Shown: in pieces, positions 42,382 through 51,175 of the stretch | Layout of the letters: each line of letters opens with the position of its first letter | Numbering within the stretch: the stretch's first letter is position 1 | DNA from: UMGS1663 sp963621995 | Lineage (GTDB): Bacteria; Bacillota; Clostridia; TANB77; CAG-508 | NCBI GenBank assembly: GCA_963621995.1 | Contig: CAVFFZ010000002.1 | Location: forward strand, 1 to 64,000 | Reading direction: 5' to 3' | DNA length: 64,000 nt | Position numbers and translations under genes: made by a program | The notes under the pieces: generated by a model | The model's input: the letters and a program-made list of their open reading frames with translations, nothing else | The model's database searches: none | Told to the model about the DNA's origin: nothing

Positions 42382-42657
42382 CTGTTAGGGGGACGGGTCA
42401 CTTTTGCCTCTTGTAAATTTTTGATAATATAATAAAAAGCATATTAATTTGAAAAAAAGCGCTATTAGTAAGTAAGCTAGAAATTATTAAGAAATTTGTG
42501 GAAAGAGTTCATTTTTAATGGAATGGTGCCACAAATTTCGCTTATAATTTCTGCGTAACTTAGCTTGAACGAGCATTTTTTGAAAATTCATATGCTTTTT
42601 TATTATAATTGTTACTTTATGTAAAGGACAAAAGTGACCCGTCCCCAAATGTCCTTT
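42382..42657. mobile_element. Hairpin element family 1, copy B (MITE-like), core inverted relative to copy A
   Basis: The right end (42623-42657) is a perfect match to the 35-bp terminal repeat. The left end is decayed (CACTTTTGCCTCTT). The central part, about 42445-42590, is the reverse complement of copy A's core, while the outermost segments just inside the termini keep copy A's orientation. The last base abuts the stop codon of the minus-strand U32 gene. Confidence 0.75.
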
Positions 42658-45189
42658 TTATATTTCTCTGTTTAAATTTCCGTTTGTGTAGTCTTTGCCT
42701 TCTAGTCTACCACCAGAAAGAACAGTATTTACAATATTATTTATATTATTTATATTATTTATAGTTTCATCTAGTAAATCTATACGGTAAGAAGAGGCAT
42801 TAGCAAAGTCTTTTGCACAAATAGAAGTTATTTTACTATTATAAAGAGTGCTAACAGTTTGAATGCTATCTGGAAGAATAGGAAATAAGAATCCTAATCT
42901 ATCTTTTAAATAATATTTTGTATTATTCTTACATTGTGTGCCACATGTAGGATAACATTTATTAGTTTTTCCAAGTAGACAATAATTCATGCTCATTAAT
43001 GGAGTTCTGCCATATACAATCAATTCTTGCTCTATACTAGAATTATTTAATATATTATTTATAGTAGATTTTCCTAATTCAGGTGAAATAGTTAATTTAT
43101 CAATTCCAAGTTCTTTCCATTCTTGTATACTCTTATTGTTGTAAATATTAAGAGTATAATTGCCAATAAATTTAAATTTATCATTGTATTTATTTTTTAT
43201 TTGATGAATGAAATCGCCATTTGAAATGTTTGAAACAACAAAGCCAGAGACCTTAAAGGTTTCAATAGAATTATCTATAACATTATGAAGCAAATTAGTA
43301 TAGTTTGATTTGATAATTGTAGGTAAATAAATATAAGCATTAAAATTCTCACAAATGTTTTTAATAATATTTTCATATTTTTTGTTTCCAAAGTATTTTA
43401 ATGGAATATATACATTATCTACATTTTTAAGGTCATTGTAATTTTTATTTTCATCTAATATATTTAATAAAACAGAAATTTCTTTTTTGCTATTTGAATT
43501 AGTTACAATACCATTTGAAATACTGCAAGAGACATTACCTCCTTCAGAATCCTTATCTTTGCTACTTATTGTTTCGGTTAAATTAAGCGAAGTAGGGGAA
43601 TTTCTTAAAATTCTACTATTTGCAATTAATAAAATTTCATCTAAAGCATTTCTTCTTAACTCATTTAGAACTTTTATAGATGGTAAAAATAAGTTATCAT
43701 CTAATATTACGTCAATATCTTTAAAAGTAAAAATAGTATCCTTTGTTTTATTAAGTTGGGATATAATTCTATCTTTATCTAAAGGCTGTGATTTAGCTTC
43801 AATAGGTAAAGTGTCTGAAGATAATGAAACACTAATATCATCAAAAATAGGGTTATTATTTGAAAGAGTGCTAACATTAAGTAAAACTGGTGAATTCTTT
43901 TTTAATGTAATACAAGCAGTTAAATCTACTTTCTTATGTTCTTCTTGATAAGATGAATATGCAAAAGTAGAAAGTTCTTTACTATTAGTTTTATAAACCT
44001 TATCTCCAATATGTAAATTGCCTTTCATTCTACCAACTTCAACAAGTTGCTTTTTAAAACCAGTGGTAATATTTTTGTTTTTTATCATAAGCTCAGAAAC
44101 AGTATATTTTGTAGATTCCTTTTCAAATTCAATAGTGTCACCAATAGAAATATCATCTGTTAAATTGATGAAAACGTGACCTTTATTAGTTTTTAGGTTT
44201 GCAATGTTTCCAATATAAATGCCCATATTATTTGGCTTTTCAGGAAATACTAAAGAGGTATTTGCATTTGAGTCTAAATGCCCATTAGAAAATCCACCAC
44301 GATTAAATACTTGCATTAAATCTTTTACGTCTTTTTTATCAATTATATAAGGTTTATCAGACAAGGCTAAATCAATATATTTTCTGTAAATTCGGGTAAC
44401 TGTAGCAACATATTCAGGAGTTTTCATTCTTCCTTCAATTTTAAAACACATAACTCCAGCGTCAATTAATTTAGGTAAAAATTCCAAACCACATAAATCT
44501 TTAGTGCTAAGTAAATATCCTTTTGACGAAATAGGAACGGTTCTTTTGGCTTCATTTGTATCTTTTGTTTCACATGTTCTTAATAATTCATAAGGAAGTC
44601 TACATGGACCGGCACATTTGCCACGATTTCCGGATCTTGCACCTATCATACTTGAAAATAGGCATTGCCCAGAATATGATATGCAAAGTGCACCATGTAT
44701 AAATGTTTCTATTTCTACATTTGTATTTGCACGTATATATTGTATTTCTTCTAAAGATAATTCTCTAGATAAAACTACTCTTTTAAAACCTAACTTTTGT
44801 GCTTCTAGTGCACCTTCTAAGTTATGGATTGTCATTTGAGTACTAGCATGTATAGGCAAGTCTGGAAAGCTTTTTATTAGAAAACGTGCAAAACCTAAAT
44901 CTTGTACAATTATTGCATCTATACCAAACTCATAAGCTTTTTTTGCTAAAAGAACTGCATCTTCAAATTCAGTATCTTTTATTAAAGTATTTAATGTTAG
45001 GTGAGTATTAACGCCTCTTAATTTAGCATAAGAAATAGCTTCTTTTAAGTTAGTTAAATCAAAATTTGTTGCAGAAGCTCTAGCATTAAAATTTGCAGCA
45101 CCAAAATATACACTATCTGCACCATTTTGAACAGCTGCTTTTAAACATTCAAAATCTCCAACAGGAGAAAGTAATTCTATTTTTTTCAT
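42658..45189 (-). CDS. U32-family peptidase with DUF3656 (RlhA/YhbU-like group)
   Basis: The 843-aa protein begins with the U32 barrel (ELLSPVGDFECLKAAVQNGA, then DSVYFG) and carries the cysteine-rich signature CISYSGQCLFSSMIGARSGN followed by RGKCAGPCRLPY, a probable iron-sulfur site. DUF3656 and a further C-terminal barrel-like half follow, with CYPTCGTQCKN. E. coli RlhA of this group makes 5-hydroxycytidine in 23S rRNA; other members were reported as collagenases. An rRNA-hydroxylation role is the better inference. Confidence 0.9.
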   Translation of the reverse strand: MKKIELLSPVGDFECLKAAVQNGADSVYFGAANFNARASATNFDLTNLKEAISYAKLRGVNTHLTLNTLIKDTEFEDAVLLAKKAYEFGIDAIIVQDLGFARFLIKSFPDLPIHASTQMTIHNLEGALEAQKLGFKRVVLSRELSLEEIQYIRANTNVEIETFIHGALCISYSGQCLFSSMIGARSGNRGKCAGPCRLPYELLRTCETKDTNEAKRTVPISSKGYLLSTKDLCGLEFLPKLIDAGVMCFKIEGRMKTPEYVATVTRIYRKYIDLALSDKPYIIDKKDVKDLMQVFNRGGFSNGHLDSNANTSLVFPEKPNNMGIYIGNIANLKTNKGHVFINLTDDISIGDTIEFEKESTKYTVSELMIKNKNITTGFKKQLVEVGRMKGNLHIGDKVYKTNSKELSTFAYSSYQEEHKKVDLTACITLKKNSPVLLNVSTLSNNNPIFDDISVSLSSDTLPIEAKSQPLDKDRIISQLNKTKDTIFTFKDIDVILDDNLFLPSIKVLNELRRNALDEILLIANSRILRNSPTSLNLTETISSKDKDSEGGNVSCSISNGIVTNSNSKKEISVLLNILDENKNYNDLKNVDNVYIPLKYFGNKKYENIIKNICENFNAYIYLPTIIKSNYTNLLHNVIDNSIETFKVSGFVVSNISNGDFIHQIKNKYNDKFKFIGNYTLNIYNNKSIQEWKELGIDKLTISPELGKSTINNILNNSSIEQELIVYGRTPLMSMNYCLLGKTNKCYPTCGTQCKNNTKYYLKDRLGFLFPILPDSIQTVSTLYNSKITSICAKDFANASSYRIDLLDETINNINNINNIVNTVLSGGRLEGKDYTNGNLNREI

Positions 45190-45298
45190 AAATAAGCAAG
45201 TCCTTTCTTTGAAAAATATTATAACACTAAATTAATGGTAACACAATAAATAAAAATACATATTATATTATATAAAGAAAAAAGAGGAGGGAAAGAAG

Positions 45299-45475
45299 AT
45301 GCAAGACGAAATAAGAAATTGCGGTTGCAACAGTGGATGTGGTTGCAATAATGGAGGATTTTTAAATGGATTATTTGGAGGATGTGGCTGCGGAGATAGC
45401 GAAATATTATTCTTTATAATTATATTCTTATTACTATTCACAAACTTTGGATGTGGATGTGGCAGAGGCTGCTAA
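45299..45475 (+). CDS. 58-aa Cys/Gly-rich membrane peptide
   Basis: The ATG at 45299 follows GAGGAGGGAAAG. The product has a soluble part with CGCNSGCGC, a single hydrophobic segment (about 37-50, FFIIIFLLLLF-like) and a terminal GCGCGRGC. The layout recalls small sporulation or spore-coat proteins of the YjcZ type, but the Cys content is higher. Ten cysteines in 58 residues suggest metal binding or disulphide cross-linking. Confidence 0.65.
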   Translation: MQDEIRNCGCNSGCGCNNGGFLNGLFGGCGCGDSEILFFIIIFLLLFTNFGCGCGRGC

Positions 45476-45498
45476 TAAGCTTAATAAAACATATTAAG

Positions 45499-45557
45499 AA
45501 AAAGATGTCTTTAAACAAAATGGATTATAAATTTATTTTGCATAAGACATCTTTTTT
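45499..45557 (+). terminator. Terminator of the Cys/Gly-rich peptide gene
   Basis: AAAAAGATGTCTT and AAGACATCTTTTTT are complementary, with a T run at the end. Confidence 0.8.
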
Positions 45558-45644
45558 ATATTCTCCAAACTTCCCTAGAATATAAAAAGCTTCGCTAAAC
45601 ATTCCACACAAATTTTATTACATAAAATTTGGCGGTTGAACAAA

Positions 45645-45700
45645 GACGAGGCATGAAAAGTTTTCTAAAATGTCTAAAAATATTAATCATGCCTCGTTTG
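45645..45700. terminator. Hairpin in the 45558-45858 intergenic stretch
   Basis: ACGAGGCATGA and TCATGCCTCGT are complementary, with a T-rich right side. The rest of this 300-bp gap shows no gene apart from the promoter at 45767. A short relative (GAGGCATGAAAA) occurs at 49718. Confidence 0.5.
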
Positions 45701-45766
45701 CTCTATTCTATAAAATAACAGAAATGTTACTAAAATATTACATTTTTATTAGTTTTAGGAAATTTG

Positions 45767-45795
45767 TTGACGTTATTTATACCTAATGATATAAT
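45767..45795 (+). promoter_or_regulatory. Promoter of the SH3b-dockerin gene
   Basis: TTGACG (45767-45772), 17-nt spacer, TATAAT (45790-45795). Transcription would start near 45802, which excludes the upstream TTG at 45796 as a start codon. Confidence 0.8.
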
Positions 45796-45858
45796 TTGTT
45801 CGACGAAAAATGTAGAAAAACTAAAGAAATAGCAAGATATGCTAAGGAGGAAACTAAA

Positions 45859-48078
45859 TTGATTACCGATATATATAAAACTACTAAACATAGGGTTTCA
45901 AAGCTAGTATTTATACTTATAATACTAACTTTTATATCTTATGTTTTTTTAGGAGTTATAAATCAAAATGTAATATTTGCAGCACAGACAAGAGAAAGTT
46001 ATTCAAGCAAAATTAATAATTACCCAGGTTATAAGGAATTAATAGATAATTTAAAAAAATCTCATCCAAATTGGAATTTTACAATATTTTATACAGGATT
46101 AGATTGGAGCCAAGTAATAAAGAATGAGACAACAGCATGTCATGGAAGAAATGTTGTACCAGCTAGTAAACCAAGTTCATGGAAATGTAGTGTATGTGGT
46201 GAAACACCGCGTGGAGGAACTTCTTGGAGATGTGCATCAGAGGCAGCAGTTTCATATTATATGGATCCTAGAAATTGGTTAAATGATACATATATATTTG
46301 AATTTGAAAATTTATCTTATAATGGTGAAATTCAAACTATAGAAGGTGTAAAAAAGATTATAGCAGATATGGGGTATATGCAAGGAGATACAATAAAATA
46401 CACAACAACAGATGGAACAACAGCCACAATAAATAAATCTTATGCACAAGTTATTATGGAGGCAGCAAGTGAAGCGGGAATAAGTCCATATCATTTAGCT
46501 TCTAGACTTCGTCAAGAACAAGGTGCAGGTTCAAAACCTGGTTCTACAGCAACAGGTACATATAGTGGTTATGTAGGATATTATAATTATTTAAATATTA
46601 AGGCATCAGGTTCAACAGATGCACAAGTTATAGCAAGTGGATTACAATATGCTCAAGATAATGACTGGACAAACCCAGAAATTTCTATAAAAGAGGGAAC
46701 AAAAGTATTAGCTAAAAATTATATAAATGATGGACAAGATACATTATATTTACAAAAATTCGATGTAGACAATTCAGATGGAACATTATATTATTTCCAA
46801 TATATGCAAAATGCATCAGCATCTGTAACGGAAGGAGAAAATGTAAAAAGTACTTATGAAAGTTTAGGGTTAATAGATAGTTCTATTGAATTTATAATAC
46901 CTGTATATGAGAATATGCCAGAAACTATATGTAGAGAACCAGTAGATGCAGGAATAGTAACTCAAAATGTTAAAGTCAAAGGTACAAATGTAAATGTAAG
47001 AAACGGAGCAAGTACTTCATCAACTATTATAAGTACCGTGAATACAGGAGATATTCTTCTTAGAATAGAAATCGCTTCTAGTAGTAATAATGGAATTTAT
47101 TGGGACAAAGTAGTATTACCAGATGGAAGAAAAGGTTATATATCACGTAGCTATTTAGTTGAAATAGCAGATGTAACAAATTGTAATGATACAGTAATTG
47201 CAAACACATCTGTTAACTTAAGAAATGGACCAGGAACAACTTCAACAACAATAATTACAACATTAATAAAAGGTCAAGTATTAACTAGAATAGAAAAAGA
47301 TGCATATAATTTAGACGGGTATATATGGGACAGAGTAAAGTTAACTGATGGAAGGCAAGGTTATATAGCACAACAATATATTAGTACATCAGGTTCAGAA
47401 ACGGAAAATGGTGGAACAGAAAAAAATGAGTTAATTAAGGTAATTTGTAATTCAGGACTAAAAGTAAGAGAAGCACCAGGAACAGACCAAAAAGTTTTAA
47501 CTTATTTAGATAAAGACGATGTATTAACAAGAACTCAAGCTGGAGCATCAAATGCTAATGGATACACATGGGATAAAGTAGTAACTTCAGATGGTATAGA
47601 GGGATATATAGCAAGAGGAGATTCTAAAGAACAATATATACAAGTAGTAAATACTAATGATTCAAACTCAAACCCTAATACACCAACGACAAAAAATGAT
47701 AAATTTAAATTAGAAGATTCAAATTTAGTTTGTGAGCCAGACACTAGTGTAGAAACAATTAAAGAAAAATATACAAATAAAAATATTGTTGTAAAAGATT
47801 CAAGCGGAAAAGAAATTACATCTGGAAATATTGGAACAGGATATACAATAACAATAGCAGAAAAAACGTATACAATTATAAAACTTGGAGATGTTAATGG
47901 TGACGGAAAAGTAACAGCAGGAGATTATGTTACAATAAAAAATCATATTATGGGAACAGGTGTAATTAATGAAAAAAATAAACTAGGAGCAGATGCTAAT
48001 GGTGATGGAAACATAACAGCAGGAGATTATGTTATTATAAAGAACCACATTATGGGGACTGCTACAATAAGTATATAA
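45859..48078 (+). CDS. Secreted N-acetylglucosaminidase-like wall protein with three SH3b domains and a dockerin
   Basis: The 739-aa protein starts at a TTG (45859) eight bases after AAGGAGG (45844-45850). Domains: signal peptide or anchor (about 14-40, cleavage near FAA), a LytG-like glucosaminidase module (about 45-340, with SPYHLASRLRQEQGAGSKPG and YNYLNIKASG), SH3b repeats near 372, 448 and 529, and a C-terminal type I dockerin (about 675-739) with two calcium loops (GDVNGDGKVTAGDYV and GADANGDGNITAGDYV). It probably trims or binds peptidoglycan. No cohesin partner is recognised in the window. The next gene begins 13 nt later. Confidence 0.88.
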   Translation: MITDIYKTTKHRVSKLVFILIILTFISYVFLGVINQNVIFAAQTRESYSSKINNYPGYKELIDNLKKSHPNWNFTIFYTGLDWSQVIKNETTACHGRNVVPASKPSSWKCSVCGETPRGGTSWRCASEAAVSYYMDPRNWLNDTYIFEFENLSYNGEIQTIEGVKKIIADMGYMQGDTIKYTTTDGTTATINKSYAQVIMEAASEAGISPYHLASRLRQEQGAGSKPGSTATGTYSGYVGYYNYLNIKASGSTDAQVIASGLQYAQDNDWTNPEISIKEGTKVLAKNYINDGQDTLYLQKFDVDNSDGTLYYFQYMQNASASVTEGENVKSTYESLGLIDSSIEFIIPVYENMPETICREPVDAGIVTQNVKVKGTNVNVRNGASTSSTIISTVNTGDILLRIEIASSSNNGIYWDKVVLPDGRKGYISRSYLVEIADVTNCNDTVIANTSVNLRNGPGTTSTTIITTLIKGQVLTRIEKDAYNLDGYIWDRVKLTDGRQGYIAQQYISTSGSETENGGTEKNELIKVICNSGLKVREAPGTDQKVLTYLDKDDVLTRTQAGASNANGYTWDKVVTSDGIEGYIARGDSKEQYIQVVNTNDSNSNPNTPTTKNDKFKLEDSNLVCEPDTSVETIKEKYTNKNIVVKDSSGKEITSGNIGTGYTITIAEKTYTIIKLGDVNGDGKVTAGDYVTIKNHIMGTGVINEKNKLGADANGDGNITAGDYVIIKNHIMGTATISI

Positions 48079-48091
48079 AGGAGGACAACAA

Positions 48092-49666
48092 ATGAAAGCT
48101 AAAACAAAAAGTATAAATATAATATTAACTATGGCATTAATGGTAAGCACACTATTTTTTAGTAATAAAGTAGAAGCTGCGTCTTTTTCTGTAAGTGCTT
48201 CAAATTCAACAGTAACAGTTGGAGACACATTTACAGTAACAATAAATGGAAAAGGATTAACTGGACAATATACTATAGCAGGAAACTCTAATGTTTCTGT
48301 TAGTGAAACTAGCGTATGGATAGAAAATGAAAGTAAAACAGTAACATGTACTACTAAAGCAGAAGGAACAGCAACTGTAACGATTACACCTCAAACAGTA
48401 GCTGATAGTACAACAGGAGAGGACCAAAGCCTACCAGCAAAAAGTGTAAGTGTTACCGTTAATGCTAAAGAAACACAAAAGCCAAATAACGAAAACACAG
48501 AAAGTAACGAAGGCAATAGTGAAAACAACAGTGGTAGTAATGGAAGCAATGGAGGAAACACAACAGTTTCAGAGCCAACTTTTACAGATACAAACAAAAC
48601 AATGTATTCTACAGGAAATATAAATTTACGTGCAAGTTGGTCAACAAGTAGCAGTGCAACACCAATAGAAGAAGGAACAGAATTAACTGTAACAGGAACA
48701 TCTAAAGAAAAAATAAATGGATATGTATGGTATAGAGTATCATATAATGGACAAACAAAATATGTAGCAAGTAGTTTACTAACTTCTACTAAACCAGAGG
48801 AAGAAACAAAATCTGATAACGCAAATTTAAAATCACTAGTAGTAGAAAATTTTGATATTATACCTAATTTTAGTTCAGATGTAACTGAATATACTTTGGA
48901 TGTAACAAGTGAAGTAAATGAATTGACAATAAAGGCGGAGCCAGAAGATTCAAATGCAACAGTCACAATTGAAGGAGAAAAAGAATTAAAAGAGGGAGAA
49001 AATACAGTAGCAATTTCTGTAAATGCAGAAGATGGTACAACAAAATTATATGAAATAAAAGTTACTAAAAAAGCAGAAAATGTATTTGGACTAACATCTT
49101 TAAAAATAAAAGATACAAACATTGAATTTGAACCAGATATATATAATTACAGTATAAATATAAAAGCAGATGTAGATATATTAGAAATACAAGCAGTTGC
49201 AAGCGAAGAAGATGCAACAGTTGAAATAATAGGAAATGAAGAACTAAAAGAGGGAGAAAATATTATAACAATTATGGTTTCTTCTAAAGATGGAGAAAAG
49301 AATGCAACCTACCAAATAAATGCAACTAAGGAAGAAAAAACTTCAGAAAATGTTCAATCAAATTTTAAAATTTACATATATGCTGGAATAGGTGTAGTAG
49401 CACTAATTGCTTTAATTATAGTAATAGTATATACAGTAAAACATAGAAATGAAGATGAGCCAGAAAAAAATGAAGATTTTCCAGATGAATTACCAGAAAA
49501 AGATGACAATGAAGAAATAAGCAATACTGAAGAAATACAAAATGCAGAATTAGAAGAAAACAATAATGAAGAACAAGAAGAAATAGATAGAAAAAATTAT
49601 TTTTTAGATGTGCAAAGCGAAGATGATTATGAAAAAACAAGAAAAAGAAGAGGAAAACATTTTTAA
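48092..49666 (+). CDS. Cell-surface protein with SH3b, two cadherin-like domains and a C-terminal membrane anchor
   Basis: The 524-aa protein has a signal peptide (1-29), an N-terminal beta-sandwich (about 31-127), an Asn/Ser/Gly-rich linker, an SH3b-like domain (about 170-230) and two cadherin-like beta-sandwich domains (about 245-327 and 333-415). A membrane helix (about 427-450) and a strongly acidic cytoplasmic tail follow. It is cotranscribed with the dockerin protein. The N-terminal sandwich could be the cohesin for that dockerin, but I see no firm cohesin signature; an Ig-like fold is equally possible. Confidence 0.75.
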   Translation: MKAKTKSINIILTMALMVSTLFFSNKVEAASFSVSASNSTVTVGDTFTVTINGKGLTGQYTIAGNSNVSVSETSVWIENESKTVTCTTKAEGTATVTITPQTVADSTTGEDQSLPAKSVSVTVNAKETQKPNNENTESNEGNSENNSGSNGSNGGNTTVSEPTFTDTNKTMYSTGNINLRASWSTSSSATPIEEGTELTVTGTSKEKINGYVWYRVSYNGQTKYVASSLLTSTKPEEETKSDNANLKSLVVENFDIIPNFSSDVTEYTLDVTSEVNELTIKAEPEDSNATVTIEGEKELKEGENTVAISVNAEDGTTKLYEIKVTKKAENVFGLTSLKIKDTNIEFEPDIYNYSINIKADVDILEIQAVASEEDATVEIIGNEELKEGENIITIMVSSKDGEKNATYQINATKEEKTSENVQSNFKIYIYAGIGVVALIALIIVIVYTVKHRNEDEPEKNEDFPDELPEKDDNEEISNTEEIQNAELEENNNEEQEEIDRKNYFLDVQSEDDYEKTRKRRGKHF

Positions 49667-49744
49667 AGTTGGACTAATAATAGATAATATTATTTTAAAT
49701 AAAAAATAATAACAAAAGAGGCATGAAAAAATTATTTAAAAAGC

Positions 49745-49781
49745 AAAGCGATGTAGTAAACATAAAACTATGTCGTTTTTT
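49745..49781 (+). terminator. Probable terminator after the cadherin-like gene
   Basis: AAAGCGATGTAGT pairs with ACTATGTCGTTTT through ten normal and three G-U pairs; T run follows. Confidence 0.5.
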
Positions 49782-49856
49782 ATTTAATTTCCAAAGTGCT
49801 ATAAATTGGGGCATTATATAATATAATTTTTTATATAATTTAATGGTCAATTTTAA

Positions 49857-49885
49857 TTGACAGGCAAATATAAAAAAGATATAAT
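49857..49885 (+). promoter_or_regulatory. Promoter of the tRNA-Thr gene
   Basis: TTGACA (49857-49862), 17-nt spacer, TATAAT (49880-49885). Both hexamers are perfect, as expected for a stable RNA gene. The 5' precursor would be about 80 nt. Confidence 0.8.
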
Positions 49886-49970
49886 GTTATAAGTAATAAT
49901 TAATGCAATACAAAATACAATAAAATTGTTTGCAATAATTAAAGTACAAATATACACAATAATGAAATGT

Positions 49971-50046
49971 GCTACTGTAGCTCAGTTGGTAGAGCAACAG
50001 ATTCGTAACCTGTAGGTCGCCAGTTCGATTCTGGCCAGTAGCTCCA
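49971..50046 (+). tRNA. tRNA-Thr, anticodon CGU
   Basis: Full cloverleaf of 76 nt: acceptor GCTACTG/CAGTAGC, D arm GCTC...GAGC, T arm GCCAG-TTCGATT-CTGGC, and an encoded CCA end. The anticodon loop TTCGTAA gives anticodon CGU, which reads ACG. The pair next to the anticodon loop (31-39) is A-C, a mismatch. Confidence 0.92.
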
Positions 50047-50079
50047 AAACTGCTCAGTCTTTTATGTTAATATTTTATA

Positions 50080-50118
50080 AAAGTGATATAGTAAATCCAA
50101 AAACTATATCACTTTATT
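50080..50118 (+). terminator. Terminator of the tRNA-Thr gene
   Basis: AAAGTGATATAGT and ACTATATCACTTT are perfectly complementary; T-rich tail. Confidence 0.8.
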
Positions 50119-50176
50119 ATATTTAATTTTCAAAGTGTTGATAATACACTACCAAAGACTAATAACGCCTTTTTTC

Positions 50177-50205
50177 TTGCCAAAACGCAACAACCGTGAT
50201 ATAAT
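50177..50205 (+). promoter_or_regulatory. Promoter of ftsY
   Basis: TTGCCA (50177-50182), 17-nt spacer, TATAAT (50200-50205), about 37 nt before the start. Confidence 0.75.
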
Positions 50206-50241
50206 ACATAAAGTTATAAAAACAAGAAAAGAGGTATAAAA

Positions 50242-51150
50242 ATGGGCTTTTTTGATAAATTAAAAAATGGTTTAAATAAAACAAAAGCATCATTTGATGA
50301 AAAAATAAATAATGTATTTAGTAATTTTAGAAAAGTAGACGAAGAGCTACTAGAAGAACTAGAAGAAGTACTAATAATGTCAGATGTTGGAACAGAAACA
50401 TCTTTAAAAATAATTTCAAAATTAAGAGAAAAAATAAAAAAAGAAAATATACAAGAAGAGGCACAAGTAAAACAAGCATTAAAAAATGTTATAAAAGAAA
50501 TATTAGACAAAGAAGATTCATCTTTAAAACTAGAAACAGTTCCATCTGTAATACTTGTTGTAGGTGTTAATGGAGTAGGAAAGACAACCTCCATAGGGAA
50601 AATGGCTAATAGACTAAAAAAAGATGGAAAAAAAGTTATAGTTGCAGCTGCAGACACATTTAGAGCAGCAGCTGTAGAACAACTTGAAGTATGGGCAAAT
50701 AGAGCAGGGTGCGATATAGTAAAAAAAGAAGAAGGCTCAGACCCAGCATCTGTTGTATATGATGCAATAGCAAAAGCAAAAGAAACAAATGTAGATGTTT
50801 TAATATGCGATACAGCGGGAAGACTTCATAATAAGAAATACCTAATGGATGAATTAGAAAAAATTAAAAAAGTAATAGATAGAGAACTTCCAAATGCTTC
50901 AAAAGAAATTTTATTAGTATTAGATGCAACAACAGGGCAAAATGCAATAATGCAAGTAAAAGCATTTAAAGAAACTGTAGATATAACAGGTCTTGTACTA
51001 ACAAAATTAGATGGAACAGCAAAGGGCGGAGCAACTATAGGAATTGTAGAAGAAAACAATTTACCAATTAAATTTATTGGTGTTGGTGAACAAATAGATG
51101 ATATGGAAATTTTTAATAGCAATGATTTTGTAAATGCTTTCTTAGATTAA
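50242..51150 (+). CDS. ftsY: Signal recognition particle receptor FtsY
   Basis: The 302-aa SRP GTPase is the membrane partner of Ffh (3929). It has the N-domain helices, P-loop GVNGVGKTTSIGKMA (about 112-126), DTAGRLHNKKYL (about 191) and TKLDGTAKGGATIG (about 255). The acidic A domain is practically missing (the N-domain starts within about 10 residues), as in many Gram-positives. smc, which precedes ftsY in many Firmicutes, is absent here. Confidence 0.97.
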   Translation: MGFFDKLKNGLNKTKASFDEKINNVFSNFRKVDEELLEELEEVLIMSDVGTETSLKIISKLREKIKKENIQEEAQVKQALKNVIKEILDKEDSSLKLETVPSVILVVGVNGVGKTTSIGKMANRLKKDGKKVIVAAADTFRAAAVEQLEVWANRAGCDIVKKEEGSDPASVVYDAIAKAKETNVDVLICDTAGRLHNKKYLMDELEKIKKVIDRELPNASKEILLVLDATTGQNAIMQVKAFKETVDITGLVLTKLDGTAKGGATIGIVEENNLPIKFIGVGEQIDDMEIFNSNDFVNAFLD

Positions 51151-51175
51151 AATAGAAATATTTTGGAGGTATTAA

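Noticed and set aside
45796..45858. TTG at 45796 as start of the dockerin protein
   Set aside because: It overlaps the -10 element TATAAT of a good promoter and has no ribosome site; the TTG at 45859 has both correct position and site.
48185..48470. Cohesin domain at the N-terminus of the cadherin-like wall protein
   Set aside because: The stretch is beta-rich and follows a signal peptide, but I cannot see a firm cohesin signature; it is kept only as a possibility.
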